The notes beneath the pieces are model-generated. The model had not been told where the DNA came from and made no database searches. It saw only the letters and a program-made list of their open reading frames with translations. Positions 10,942 through 23,453 of a DNA stretch of 64,000 bases are shown here, in pieces; the stretch's first letter is position 1, and each line of letters begins with the position of its first letter. The translations under genes and the position numbers were made by a program. Origin of the DNA: Thamnidium elegans (taxonomy: Eukaryota; Mucoromycota; Mucoromycetes; Mucorales; Mucoraceae); contig JAIXMG010000008.1 in NCBI GenBank assembly GCA_025201345.1, forward strand, positions 1 through 64,000, read 5' to 3'.

Positions 10942-11226
10942 TTAAAACTGAAAAAAATAGTTATTAAGAGACGAAGTTTTGTAAGTAATTCTCAAAATAA
11001 AAGGACAGGCAGTCTTATTAGATGATCTTTGTCTTTTAGCGTTTCGATTCAGGTTCAACGATCTATAGCGAATGTAGTTACAAATAAAATATACTTCGCG
11101 TTCCTTTGACTTTGATTTAATGTTCATTTTTTGCCCAAGTATAAAGTATATACTCCATAGGATTAATTTTTTGAAATATGTCCTCCAGTTAAATAGGTAT
11201 AAGAACCTAACTTTCAAGAAATTCAT
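10942..11226 (-). pseudogene. FAR1-type zinc-binding fragment of a Mutator-like transposase
   Basis: The frame contains NIKSKSKEREVYFICNY and later RQRSSNKTACPFILRITYK. The spacing Cys, Tyr-Arg, Arg-rich, Cys-Pro-Phe matches FAR1-type (WRKY-GCM1) DNA-binding domains of MULE transposases. An upstream frame (DDDNFEEPMQLNVKILDEFL, about 11232-11290) may be the preceding exon. No DDE or SWIM domain follows, so it is a truncated relic. Confidence 0.45.
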
Positions 11227-11290
11227 CGAGTATTTTTACGTTTAGTTGCATAGGTTCCTCAAAATTATCGTCATCGATACTGCACTGATT

Positions 11291-11421
11291 TGTTTTCGTT
11301 TTATAAGAGATAAAGGATATAAGATCTAGTAAGAGTTTATAAAGAAAAAGAGAAGAGATCTGGGATTCATGCATTTATTAATTTCATAACCATATGTTGT
11401 ATCATTAAAATGCTCTTATAC

Positions 11422-11466
<45 letters not shown>

Positions 11467-11555
11467 TATTTCAAAGTTTTGAAAAAAATAATCATACGAA
11501 GAATAGCTATTTCGCTTATTGACAAAAGACGTATGTTTTTTAATGAAATTGATGA
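11291..11555. other. Gap with A29 tract and TA microsatellite
   Basis: AT-rich sequence with an uninterrupted A run (11422-11450) directly followed by a TA repeat. This is the region 3' of the Mak32-like gene. No gene was seen. Confidence 0.6.
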
Positions 11556-12684
11556 TTAATAAAATTTACATGATTTACTTTTCAGTCTATAGAGTCTTTT
11601 GATAGGATCGAGGCCATTGTTCCAACACCCATCGATAAAGGATGGTACACCCATTTGCTCTACAGTATAACTAGCAGAGATAGCACCGTAATAAGAAGAT
11701 TCCACAGCATCACCTTGAGTCTTGATCCAACCATATGCAAACCCACCACAGAATGCATTACCTGCACCTGTTACATCTACTACATGTGCTTGGTCATTGA
11801 CATCCCACCAACTCCAATAAGCTGGTATCCAATTAATCTCTCTTGATTTAGACATAATCATGGTACCATATTTACTGGCACGTACTACTAGCGTAGATAC
11901 GTATAATCCATCCAGTAACTTGTTTCCACAATATTCTACTGTTTGTTTGAAATCATTCTTATTTTCTAATAGTAGCTTTTTAAAGTCAATATCAAGCATA
12001 TCAGCTATTTCTTCATGGTTTGGTGTAATTATTTCAGTCATTAAAGCAGCATTGTATATACTGCTCAAGTTCTATATATCCTTTAGTAACTTTTTTTTTT
12101 TTTACTAGTTCGTCGAGTTGTATATTACCTCAGGTAAACATGCCCACGGTAAGGGTTCCCAAATAAATTGAGTCCTTTCTATCGAGTTTAACAAGCCTTC
12201 ACGTCTCTTCCACTCGCCTACAATTTCCGTCACCCTTTCAGGAGAAGAAATTAGATGTAATATCTTGATGGATTGAATCCAATCATCACTAAAATCACCG
12301 GTAGTTGTGCGTATAATAGGATGTTTATACTCAAAATCACGATGATCATCAGCACCGAAAGTATTTAAGCCTCGTGTAGTATGTTTATCTCCATGATGAA
12401 TACTGGTCAAAGATATGTTTAGTTGCTTTATTTTATTATCGATATCCGATGGATAGTCAAATCCTGTATGAATAATATAACCAACGTCTTTTGCCTGTAC
12501 CTTATCTAACCAAAGTCTCATACCTTTTTTTTTTTTTAGTTGTTTAAAGCAAAAGATATACTTTTTTATTACCGTAAATTGCAAATACACCACCACCTCC
12601 TAGAACATTATTTACCTTGGTTCCATCATGGTAAATAATGTCGTCAATGATTAAAGCACCAATCGATGCATAGAGGGGTTGCAT
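11556..12684 (-). CDS. PfkB-family protein, Mak32-like
   Basis: Three exons (12573-12684, 12129-12523, 11556-12071) give 340 residues. The N-terminal glycine loop NNVLGGGGVFAIYG and the overall order match the PfkB/ribokinase fold, and the closest group I recognise is yeast Mak32. The second PfkB signature reads VTGAGNAFCGGF, with Asn where active sugar kinases have the catalytic Asp (GAGD). Mak32 proteins share this Asn, so catalysis may be absent or altered. In yeast Mak32 is needed for stability of a structural dsRNA-virus component; the role here is unknown. The start MQPLYASIG was preferred over an upstream in-frame Met in a lysine-rich, low-complexity stretch. Confidence 0.8.
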
Positions 12685-13045
12685 TTTAGTAACAAAGAAA
12701 AAGGGAGAAACCCGATAAAGAAAAAGAAAACGGCCAGTAAATATCACTCTCCGCGTCTTTTTTTTCTTTCTTTGTTTTTCTTTTTTCTCTTGTTTTTTTA
12801 GAAAAAAAACAACGACAAATGAAGCATTCAGCAAGACCTGCGCCTTTTGATTTTCCACTTCCACCCATTGTTAAAAAGATAAAGAACGGTAAATAAATGT
12901 GTACAACGGTGTACATATATGTATCAACATATATATTTACATACATATATAAAAGTAATTAAAACCGAAAAAAATAGAACATTTGAAGTCCTTTTCACGA
13001 CGTTATATATCGAACTTTAACCAAATAAGCCCCTTGATTTACACA

Positions 13046-14148
13046 ATGCCTGAAACAAAGAAAACAACACCTGCTAATGATTATTCTGATGAGCTTGATT
13101 CGTTATTATTAAGAATACAAGACCTGAAATTTGATTCACCGGCAGAAAAATATACAGACAACAAGCACACCAAGGTACTTTTTTTTTTTACGTACAATAT
13201 ATATATATATATATGTACATACTAATGACTTCTTCAATAGCTATTTGATCAAAAGAAAAAGGTTTTACAGGTAAAAAAAAAAAGCGGTCGATTTTTTTTA
13301 CTTAGCAAATTATTAATATGTTTTTTATATATAAAGGTACTCGATAAATCAATTGATACAGCCGACTTTGACAAACTATTCAGCCAAACTGAAATAAAGG
13401 CACTCAAGGAAACTGTAAAACCTTTAAGCTCACAAGAAAACAAATTAGTAGATGAGGCATTAACAAAAAAGCAAGGACAGGCATCGCAATTTAAAAAAGT
13501 CACTGTGGATTATAAAGATATTTATCGATTGCGTCCAGAGACTTGGCTTAATGACGAAATTATCAATTTTTATTTTGAATTATTAGCAGAGCGCTCTTCA
13601 ACACAAAAAGATTTACCTTCTATTTATTGTTTTAATACCTTCTTTTGTTCAACACTAAGAGATCAAGGATATGCTAAAGTAAGGAGATGGACAAAACGTG
13701 TAAGTAGAAGAAAAAAAAACCGGCTTTTATGCAAGAGAGAGACTGATTTTTTTGTTGTTGGGTTTAGGTGGATATATTTTCAAAGGACTTAATATTTATA
13801 CCAATTAACCAATCCTTCCATTGGGTTTTGGGAGTTATTGATATGAAAAATAAGACAGTAATAGTATACGATTCATTAGGCGGTAATCATGATTATACAT
13901 TATCCTTATTCTTGACCTATCTGAAACAAGAACACTTGGATAAAAAAAAGACATCTTTAGATACATCAGATTGGAAGCAGTTAACACCCAAAGATATTCC
14001 GAGACAAGGGAATATGTCTGATTGTGGTGCTTTTACGTGTACATTTGCCGAATGTCTATCAAGATGTGAGCCATTTTCTTTTTCACAACAAGATATGGTT
14101 CCCATTCGTCGTAGAATGATATTAAATATTATGAATAAAAAAATTTGA
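13046..14148 (+). CDS. SUMO-specific cysteine protease (Ulp1/SENP family)
   Basis: Four exons (13046-13174, 13241-13270, 13337-13699, 13768-14148) encode 300 residues. Ulp1-type proteases mature SUMO precursors and remove SUMO from substrates, mostly at the nuclear envelope. The C-terminal protease domain starts at about residue 105 (RPETWLNDEIINFYFELLAE). The catalytic His is in FHWVLGVID, the Asp in VYDSLGG, the oxyanion Gln in PRQGNMSD and the nucleophile in SDCGAFTC. The short N-terminus lacks the long targeting region of yeast Ulp1. An upstream in-frame Met at 12983 would add 21 residues. The gene is divergent from the Mak32-like gene across about 360 bp. Confidence 0.9.
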
Positions 14149-14216
14149 ATATTTATACATGTAAAAAGGGGTGCTTATTTTTATTATTTATTTTTTTGTA
14201 TTTATATATATTTGAT

Positions 14217-17200
14217 TTAATCAGCATCAACGAACATACGAGGAGCAATATTCATGGCCATTAATTCTTGAAATAAAAGTTTACAAGCATAAGGAATATG
14301 GATCTGTGAAATTCTAGTTTTGTTTTTACAAGCACGACATTCAAAGTTATTCTTTTTCAAGTTGGCAATAGCCATTAAACCACAAATATCACAAACATGA
14401 ACACGGTATGCATCTGAAGCATCAAACAAACGTTCCTTCAAGAACTGTGCGACACCGTGACTGATCATACTGTTTTAAAAGAAATATTAGTTCTGTACTT
14501 TTTTTTTAAACATAGACTAAGTCTTTACCAATCTCTCTCCATCTCACCGAAACGAAGACCACCATCTCTGGAACGACCTTCGACAGGCTGTCTGGTCAAG
14601 ATTTGTACAGGACCTCTTGCTCGACTATGGATCTTATCATCCACCATATGCTTCAAACGTTGATAATAAGTAGGACCTAAGAACACCTGAACATTTAATT
14701 TACGACCAGTAAATCCATTATACATGACTTCGAAACCACGAGATTGATATCCTTGAGCTTGAAGGGCAGCAGAAATAGCTTCCACTGTAACATCTGTAAA
14801 AGGAGTAGCGTCACCTTCATTACCTGTCAAAGTAGACACCTTGCCGAGCAAACATTCAATCATATGACCAATAGTCATACGAGAAGGAATAGCATGTGGA
14901 TTAATGATAAGATCGGGCGTAATACCTTCAGCAGAGAAAGGGAAATCTTCTTGACGATAAGTCATGCCAATGGTACCCTTTTGTCCATGACGAGAAGCAA
15001 ACTTATCACCCATTTGAGGAACACGAGTAGAGCGAACACGAACCTTTACAAACTTCAAACCATCTTGGTTGGTAGTTAACATAACTTGATCAACAATACC
15101 AGTCTCAGTAGATCTTAAGGGAGTAGAAGCATCACGCTTGTTATGCGTAGTTGTTCTCTGACCTAATTCCTCAGAATCGGCGGGAATAGGTGCAGTCTTA
15201 CCAATAATAATATCATCACCAGAGACACGAGTACCAGGAGCAATCAAACCATCCTCTTCCAATTTTTCATATGTACCATGCTTCAAACGAAGTGTAGTAT
15301 CACGAGTAGGCTTTTCAAATTCTTCCATAAACATCATACCAGATTTCTTTTCAGCATCCATATAGGTACGGAAAAACAATGATCTGAAAAGACCACGATC
15401 AATACTACTTTGGTTCATAATAACAGAATCTTCTTGGTTATAACCAGAGTAACATAAAATGGCAACAATAGCGTTTTGACCAGCAGGCAATTCTCTGAAA
15501 CGTAAGAACTCCATGGATCTGGTAGTAGTTAAAGGCTTTTGAGGATAATACAAAATATTGGCCAATGTATCCATACGAGTTTGGAAATTGGTAAGATAAA
15601 CACCCATAGCTTGTTTACCCATTGCAGATTGATAAGTATTACGAGGAGATTGATTATGGTCAGGGAAAGGAATAATACTAGCACAGATACCGAGAATCAT
15701 ACTAGGATGAATTTCACAATGAGTCCAAGTATGAGAATAACTACCAGTTTGAGATTTGACACGACTAGCTAAATCACGCGTTTCTTGTAAAGGTGCACCA
15801 TACTGAGCAGTCATACGAGATTCTGCTAAATCTTCAGGTGTCATACAAATCATGGCAGTTTCTTCTTCATCGGCATCAACATATTCGACAATACCATCAG
15901 CAATCATATTTTGCCAACCGAAATCATCTTCAGTATCTTGAATACGCATAATATGTTCACGAGTTAACTTTAGTTGTTGGTTTTCAACCAAGAACAAAGG
16001 TCGACAACAACGTCCAGCATCAGTATACATTCTTAATTCCTTTTCACGAATATCACGTACAATACTAACTTCAGGAGAGATATCAACTGAACGTCTCATT
16101 TGTTTAAGTGAATTAATCAACTCTCCGGGATCACGATGAATACCAATCCAAACACCATTGACAAAGACCTTGGTAGCATCTACAATACTATTTGCACTCA
16201 ATTCTTCCAAATTCTCCATAGCCCATTCTTCCAAGAACATGATTAAAGGAGTAGCGGAAGAACCAACAGATATATAAGACATTAAAGCCAAATTCTTTAC
16301 CAAACCACACGCCTGGCCTTCAGGAGTTTCAGCAGGACACACAAGACCCCAATGGGTATTATGCAATTGACGAGGTTTAGCAATCTTACCATCACGACCA
16401 ATAGGCGTATTACAACGACGTAAATGAGATAAAGTAGAAGCGAAAGTATATCTGTTTAAAACTTGAGAGACACCAGCACGAGCTTGCATAGCCTTCTTTT
16501 GATCACCCCAATTACCAGTAGCTAAAGAATACTTCAAACCATTGGTGATAGTATTTGATTTAACAGCAAGAGTTAAATTGAATTCTCTACTGGATTCAAT
16601 ACACTTTTGCAAATATTTGGCAACATCCTTGGTTAACTTTTTAAATAAAAGTCTAAACAAACCAGCCATTAAAGGGCCAGCAAGGTCCATACGCTTCTTA
16701 CCATAATGATCACGGTCATCTAATTCACGACGTTCTAAAGCAGCCAACAATAAACGATGAATCATATAACCAAAAAAATAAGATTTACGAGTTTCTGTCT
16801 TGTAAGCAGTACCAACATGAGGTAACAATTCCTTTTGAAGAATTTCAGAAGCGTACTTGATACGTCTTTCTCTTGTAGCACCAACTGTTGTACCTCTTTT
16901 ACCAATAAAATCCAAAGCGACATCTTGATCTTGAATAACAAAAGCCTCTTCAATGGAAGGCTTTAACAATTCCAGCATTTCATAATCGTTACGATCATAA
17001 CAAATATGTTCAAGTACATCTCTGTCGGCTACTTGACCCAAAGCTCTGAATACAATAACGATAGGTACCTCAGAACGAATATAAGGTAAAGCAGCACGAA
17101 TACATTGACCAGAGGAACCACGTTCAGCTGAAGCTCTCATCATCTTGATAAATAAAGGTGAAGCATTTTTGGATCCCTTTTCAGGTTGAGATCTAATTTC

Positions 17201-18093
17201 TGCAGTATATTGAAAATTGGAAGGTGGTGCTTTGGAGAACACATAGACTGTGTTTGTGGCCATACGTTCTTGAGCAATAAGAACCTTTTCAGAACCGTTA
17301 ATGACAAAGTAACCACCCATATCAAAAGAACACTCATTTAATTCGTGCATGGAACTTTCAGGCATGTCGTGAAGAATACAGTATGTCGATCTTAACATGA
17401 TAGGAACCTAGTATACTTTATCAGTTCCTCTTTCTCTCTCTGCTTCTCTGTCTTTATACCCCTCTCTCCCCTTTACTTACCTTTCCGATAAACACTTTAG
17501 TCATAGGAGGTCTTTCAGATCCATTCTCATCTTGGAAGAGATCATTAGGATTTCTATTAACATTGTTCGGATCATGAGGTGTCGCAATTTGTGTACGCTT
17601 ACTCATATCTACATAGAGAGGAGACGCGTATCTATTAAAAAAAATTAGTGTCTCTATTTTTTTTTTTTTTTTTTTTTTTTGAAAACTAGCTTATAAATCT
17701 TTACGTCAAATTACGAATACGCGCTTCTTGGGGAAACATGGGTTGCGTACTACCATCAGCTTCAGTCATGGTAGGTTTTGACAAGTAAATCTGACCAAAA
17801 TCAATAATATAACGTTTCTATAAAAAACTTAGGTTCAATGCTATACACATAAAAAGATTTCAAAGTATAATTACAGTAACATCACCATCGCCGCCGACAT
17901 GTTGGAGTACAAGATTGGAGTTTTCGTCGACTAATTCCTGCATTGTATTTTGAACGAATTCATCAAACGAGTCCAATTGTTGTCTAACAAGACCCTTTTC
18001 TTCAAAAAAGGAAGAAATAACTGTCCAGCAATCTTCTTGACTAAAATTACATTATGTTAAAAAAAAGTAATTTTTTTTCAAGTAAAAATTTTT

Positions 18094-18130
<37 letters not shown>

Positions 18131-18279
18131 TACGTGATGGGTTCGTCTTCATACATTTCTTCACCATCAGGAAGAAAATATTCTAATACATGTATTAATA
18201 CAAGCTATTTAAAAAGAATCTTAGTTTTTATTTTACCATTCTCTGCCATTCTGTAACTATCGTCCATAATATCGGTCAT
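14217..18279 (-). CDS. RPB2: RNA polymerase II second-largest subunit
   Basis: Seven exons (18237-18279, 18134-18182, 17875-18040, 17705-17817, 17481-17631, 14529-17407, 14217-14469) join into 1217 residues with all phases closing, the normal length for Rpb2. The 2.9-kb exon carries the hybrid-binding and wall regions: [57 protein letters not shown] and [20 protein letters not shown]. The last exon has the C-terminal zinc site (CDICG, CRACKN) and ends in [13 protein letters not shown]. Introns are confined to the 5' end apart from one near the 3' end, and one contains an A31 tract (18095-18125). Confidence 0.97.
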
Positions 18280-18495
18280 CGTTACTAAAAAAAATCTTTT
18301 TTTTTTCGGTTCTAGGAAAATAAGTAGTGTAGTGGGTTTATAAAGAAAGAAAGAAAAGGACTATCTCTCTTTTTTTTAAAAAAAAATGTATATTTAGTTC
18401 ATGAAATATATAATTATGCTTAACATTGGATACGCACAAGCAACAAAACAACACAAAAAGGGAAAGTTATTCAAGTAAGTGTATTTCTTTATATA

Positions 18496-18530
<35 letters not shown>

Positions 18531-18668
18531 GCGGCTTCTATTTTAAACGAAAAATAAAAGACAAGAAAGGAAAAAGGATTTAGCTCACAGCACTACTTGT
18601 CTTCGCTTTTTTTTTAAAAAAAAAGTGACTTTGTTTTAACTTGCATGTTAATGTTATTTAGCAGTGAC
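18280..18668. other. RPB2 upstream region
   Basis: AT-rich, with an A run at 18497-18527. No gene was recognised. It is the 5' flank of RPB2 and the 3' flank of the SWIM-containing relic. Confidence 0.5.
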
Positions 18669-19132
18669 TCAGTATTTTGTTTTATGATAATATCTTGATT
18701 TTTTTTTTTTTGATTTCTCTAAGTGTCTTATTAATATTAGTAGCGTCTTCGTAAGAAAGGCCTGCTGAGAGGAGATTCTGAATTCCCAGCAAGTTATAAG
18801 ATTTTCATTGTTAATATTATTAGTATCAATAAGAATATCCTCATTAGTACTGTTATTGTTGTTGTTGTTGCCATCTTCAACTTGATTTAATTCGAAGAGC
18901 TGGCTGCCCACCGTATCGAAATCCGTGTTGATCGTTGGTTGAACTATGTCCAAAGCAGGCAAGAATCTCTGTATAAGAAACATGTGCTTACAAGCAGTGC
19001 TGTAGTAAGTACAGTAGTGGCATTGGCATGAAATAAGTACACCACTTTCGCTAACACATACATCGTAGCGGTTTTCTTCAGTAAAATTAAAAAAAGCTTT
19101 TCCTTCTTCAATATCACAACAATGAACATATT
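18669..19132 (-). pseudogene. SWIM zinc-finger fragment, probably from a Mutator-like element
   Basis: A minus-strand frame reads HCCDIEEGKAFFNF, then VCVSESGVLISCQCHYC and TACKHMFLIQRFLP. The pattern Cys-x-Cys ... Cys-x-His is a SWIM domain, found after the DDE domain of MULE transposases. An Asn-rich linker follows. The last conserved-looking part (NLLGIQNLLSAGLSYEDA) is in another frame, so at least one frameshift is present. No transposase core lies upstream. Confidence 0.5.
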
Positions 19133-20537
19133 AAAGGAGTGATTCTTCAATTTAATTTATAGTCTCACGGATGATATAATTTTATACTTATATTATAATT
19201 CAAAATGTTATTTAATTCACCAACAATAACCTTCTTTTTTTATAATCATCTTTGCTTAAATTCAATATGAGACAATATAAGAAAAAAAAGTAACATACGA
19301 AAGCATCACTTGATAGTTTTAATGCGTCTCTATCCTTCTAACCCCAGTTATTTATTCGTTTATATCACTTCCAATTACAGCGATAGAAAAGCGCAAAGAT
19401 ACGCAAAAAAAAAAAAAAAGACTTACACCTACTAAAACAAAAAATGAAAGGTTACTGATATATCATTCGAAAATAATATATCAATATTAAAAAATTTGCT
19501 ATTATATATGATTAACAACAATCATGAATATTGCTATACTTTTCTTCTCCCCTTTCTTTTCTTTTTCTTTTTTCCTTTTATTACTGTTGTCAACTCTTTT
19601 TTAAACATATTAAATGTCCAAAAGAGTACTTAATGATCTAGAAGCTTCAGAGTCTTCAGAAGTTTCACAGAATAAAAGAAAAGAGCGGGGATTACCTTTA
19701 CAAAAGTACAATTTTTCGAGAAAATGTGAAGTATTCAATATTTAAAATATCTAACGCAACGTAATATATCTAGAAACTTTTTTGAACTAAATATAGCAGA
19801 AGAGTTTTCGGTATTAAGAAGAGATGCTATGCATTTTGCTAATTTTCTGGTACTTATAAAATAAAGTATATATTTAATGTGAAGTTTTATTATATTTAAA
19901 ATAATAAGTATATCTGTTAGATATTATTGTACATTTGTCTCGAAACTTAGAGTCTATCTTAAAAAAAAGTTTTCAGGGGGTTTTATTTGGACTATAAACA
20001 TAAAAATATTAACGAGAACAGACTTAGTACTATTGAAGTGTGTAAAATATTTATAGTAAAACATTTATACACCGTTAAAAATAGCATCTCTAGCTATTAA
20101 TTCTATTACACAAAATAAAGGTATAGATTAAATAGTTAAGTACATAGAGGAGAAAAACGAAGTAGTAGATACATCTATTACCGAATTATTCAGGTACAGT
20201 ATATTTATTTTAAAATCGAATTTGTTTTATACAACGGTCATTTTTTGCGGGTTATATACTCTTACCTTTTTTTGGACAAAGTAAATAACTTTTTGGTCAT
20301 TTCCAAATTAGATTGGGACAAGGTTACAAAATTGGGACACAGAAGGGAATATGAGATGCAGAAGGGAATATGGGACAGCAATAGGAAAACAGAATACAGA
20401 TTCAAAAATAGGGCATATTGAGTGTTAGTATATATCAAGTTTCTATTAGTCATGTATTTATATACTCTCTTACCTGTAGCAATCTTTAAGTTTTTTGTCC
20501 GAAGACGCGAAACAACCACGTTCTATGTGGCGCGTTG
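19133..20537. other. Gene-poor AT-rich stretch downstream of the Fanzor-like relic
   Basis: No gene was recognised. A 43-codon plus-strand frame (19614-19745, MSKRVLNDLEASESS...) and scattered frames after it (RNFFELNIAEEFSVLRRDAM) look like decayed coding sequence. On the minus strand, 3' of the Fanzor-like stop, two short imperfect duplications occur: ATATTCCCTTCTG twice near 20340-20380, and GGTAAGAG(AG)TATATAA near 20258-20270 and 20462-20476. This is where a guide RNA of a Fanzor element would be expected, but no such RNA could be shown. Confidence 0.4.
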
Positions 20538-23453
20538 TCAATTTTGACGTGTAAAAATTGTTGGTCGGTCCATACCAGCCCAGATCTGGCGTGCGATGAA
20601 CATCATATTTTTTGCAGCGAGGATATCTCTATTCCAAAATATATTACAATCGTTGCAGATCAGTATATTAAAGAAAGCTTTGTCGTCAACTTTATGAGTT
20701 CTAAGCTTCATTTCTTTGCAATTTGGACAGACATATTTTATAGAAGGATAATTAGTTGACTTAATAAGCGCTTACTTGTATTGTAATGACTTACAGAAGA
20801 GGTCCGGAACTCATTTATATCAAGCAATAACACCTCCCCGAGGTTTTGTCTTCTTTTTAAATTCTTATAGATGACATCAGAAACGTCAACTCGTCGTCCT
20901 TTGTACTTCACATGGCTACTCCCTTTTAAACCATCACCGAAAATCACCAAAGGCATCTTTGTTCTGTCCCCTTCAACGAAATGACTTTTGTGGTTAGTCC
21001 GTCTAAAATATAAATGGGTGTTAGTAAGATGATCATATACTTGGAAAATATACTATTACTTTATTTCTATTGGTAGATTGCGAGAATCGAGAGTTCGTCG
21101 GTTGACCATTTTTTTTTCGTTTCCGTCTATTTGATTTTGTTTTCTTTCTTCGATTGGGGTTATATTTTTTCCCACCATTAATCAAAATATTGCAAGCTTC
21201 TTCGAGGGCACATTGTCTTCCATAATAATTGTTCCATTTAATTGAAACTGTTCTGAAGTCATAAAAATTAAAAAAAAAACGCCTCAAATGAGTCAGTACA
21301 TATGTTAGGTAGTTGATGTAAGAATCAACAGAAGAAGTTTTAGCCGTCGGGATTTGAGCCTCTAGATCCTTTATGCCTTGTTCGGTTTTGAAAGTATTTT
21401 GTTTTCTTGCTCGATTTACAGATCCAGAAGAGCAATAGTATTCATTTACTGTCAGAGACCTGACCTGTTCATTTCCATAATATGCCACATATGCATTCTT
21501 ACGGCCAGGGTCTAGGAAACAAGGACGGAAAAAGTTTTCAATTTCGTCTGCGTTGAAATCTGCGATTTCAAGATTGACTTTATCTTCTTCAAGAGTTTCT
21601 GGGACACTCCTTGCAAAAGAAATTCTACAGGTATATTCATCAGTGTATATACTGTTCAAGAACGTCCGTCTTTTCTGTCTTGGTAATTCTTGTAATTCTG
21701 TCAAGCTATTGTAATAAATATTAATAATGATCTCAATTGGGAGAGGGGGGGGGGGTTAAAAAAAACTTACTTTCTGATTTTCAGCTTGGTAAAATCGAAA
21801 GAATCGAAAAAGCAACGTGTAGCGAGTGCGAAATTTGTTTCGTTTTTTTCTTTTTGAAGCCGTGTATCAGGGAAAAGAGTTGACAAATTTTGACCATCAA
21901 TCTTTATGAACCGCCATTTAAGACTAGGATTTGGAAAAAGAGAAAACAAGCGAGGCCTCTGGGGTTGTCGCATTTGTGTCTGAGGACGGACTAACTCAAC
22001 CGTTTGAGCCGGCGGTTGCTCTGTTGTTTGTTCTAGTAGCTCTTCTGACTGTTCTGGCCGCGCATTTTCCTGAAGTCGTATATTGACCTGCTCATAGAAT
22101 TCGATAATATAAGTCATTATCGATAAAACAATGAACGGGTTTTTGGTCACTTCTTCTCTTGAAAGTGGGAGCCGAGGTGCTCTGTTTCTAACTGGCTGAA
22201 TGATATTGTTTAAAAATGCCTGTAGGTTTGGTGCACTATTAAGACCATCTTGTGTAATAAAACCTTCTGGCATATCTGACCTTGTGTCGTTCTTTAAGAC
22301 TTCATCTAAGACATAATCATATACAACCTTTTTTACAAGTGGTATTTTAATATTCTTATAAATAAAGTTCATGAGTATAATAGTTATGTAAACTAGTATT
22401 TTTGTTAATACTTACAGTGTACTCCTGCTTTAGTCTGTATATAAAATAGTTTCCAATATACGTTTCATAATTTTCCACGTAGAAGTTGTTATAGACAGTA
22501 GCTACAGTATCACAAGCAGACGAAACAATTTGGCCATACCCTACTAGACCTTCTTTTTCAACTAAAAGATTCACTATGGCGGAACTTATGGTAACAGTGC
22601 CCAATATGGTAGCTTTGTTACCATAATATTAGTTATTCTGTAATCTGATTCGCTGCATATAAAAATTATGGTAACATAGGTACCATATTGGGAATTGTTA
22701 CCATAAGTTCCGCCATAGTGATTGTCATTTTCTAACGCTTGTAAATGATTATAAGCTTCTTGAATGCCAGGAAGCCTCGGATAAAAGTTTTGTAGTTCTT
22801 CGATGGTGATTTTCCCATAAATTAATCTACAAACTCTGTACTAGAAGTTTTTTTCAAATATATCATTTGAGAGATACTCGACATTGTTGTTTGCATTATT
22901 TAAAATATAATAATTAACTAGAAGCTGTGCTTTATAAACAACCTCTCGTAAAAAAAGAAGACTGTGTAATTATTCTCTCTTGATATTCTAATAGTTTGTT
23001 CGGATTCCCTTCATCTTGCCTGATGAATGATTTAAGCGTTATAGAAACGGTATACAATTGATAAGAAGTAGAGAAAGCCATTCCTAATCTTTCTTTGATA
23101 GTATATTCATGGTTGGGACATAAACGAGAAGCAGAAGTAGTATGACCAGGTTGGCCACAGGACTTGCAAACAGGTCCAGAAAATGAAGAATCCTGTTCTA
23201 TTCTTCTTCTTTTTCTTGCATCCGCCTTGGCTTTTTTCTCCTCTGGTGTGTCTTTTTTTCTTTTACCTGAGCCAATATAGCAGTTAGATAACGTTATCAA
23301 TATGATCAATAAAATTCACAGAAACTGTTATATTTCAATGTTACCTCTTCTTCTATTGCTAGATTGCCTTTCCTCTTCAACACGTACCTGAAACTTCTGT
23401 TGCTTTTTATTTCGAATTAGTTCTTCTGTTTCAGGATAGATAATAGGACGCAT
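20538..23453 (-). pseudogene. Fanzor-like (eukaryotic TnpB-related) gene, near full length but broken
   Basis: Exons can be followed from ATG (23453) through a basic region, a CCHC-like knuckle (VCKSCGQPGHTTSASRLCP), a helical N-terminal half (LIYGKITIEELQNFYPRLPG) and a Gln/Pro-rich linker into the RuvC part. The RuvC-I strand is PCFLDPGRKNAYVAYYG (Asp about 21511). A Gly-Asp strand is VIFGDGLKGSSHVKYKG. An acidic strand is LLLDINEFRTSS, and after a 36-nt intron the zinc ribbon VCPNC ... LICNDC is followed by the RuvC-III motif FWNRDILAAKNM, with stop at 20538. These are hallmarks of Fanzor/TnpB RNA-guided nucleases. Damage: an in-frame TAG near 22855, a frameshift near 22950, an unsolved phase between 21039 and 21002, and a 149-bp MITE inserted at 22572. 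It is therefore a relic, and guide-RNA function is untested. Confidence 0.7.
22572..22720. mobile_element. 149-bp MITE with CACTA termini inside the Fanzor-like relic
   Basis: The element starts CACTATGGCGGAACTTATGG and ends with its inverted complement. The terminal inverted repeats are about 55 bp, with the first 25 bases perfect and only a few mismatches inside. It is flanked by ATT on both sides (22569-22571, 22721-22723), a 3-bp target duplication. CACTA ends plus a 3-bp duplication suggest the CMC/EnSpm superfamily. On the coding strand of the host relic it interrupts ...QALENDN / NLLVEKEG.... Confidence 0.85.
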
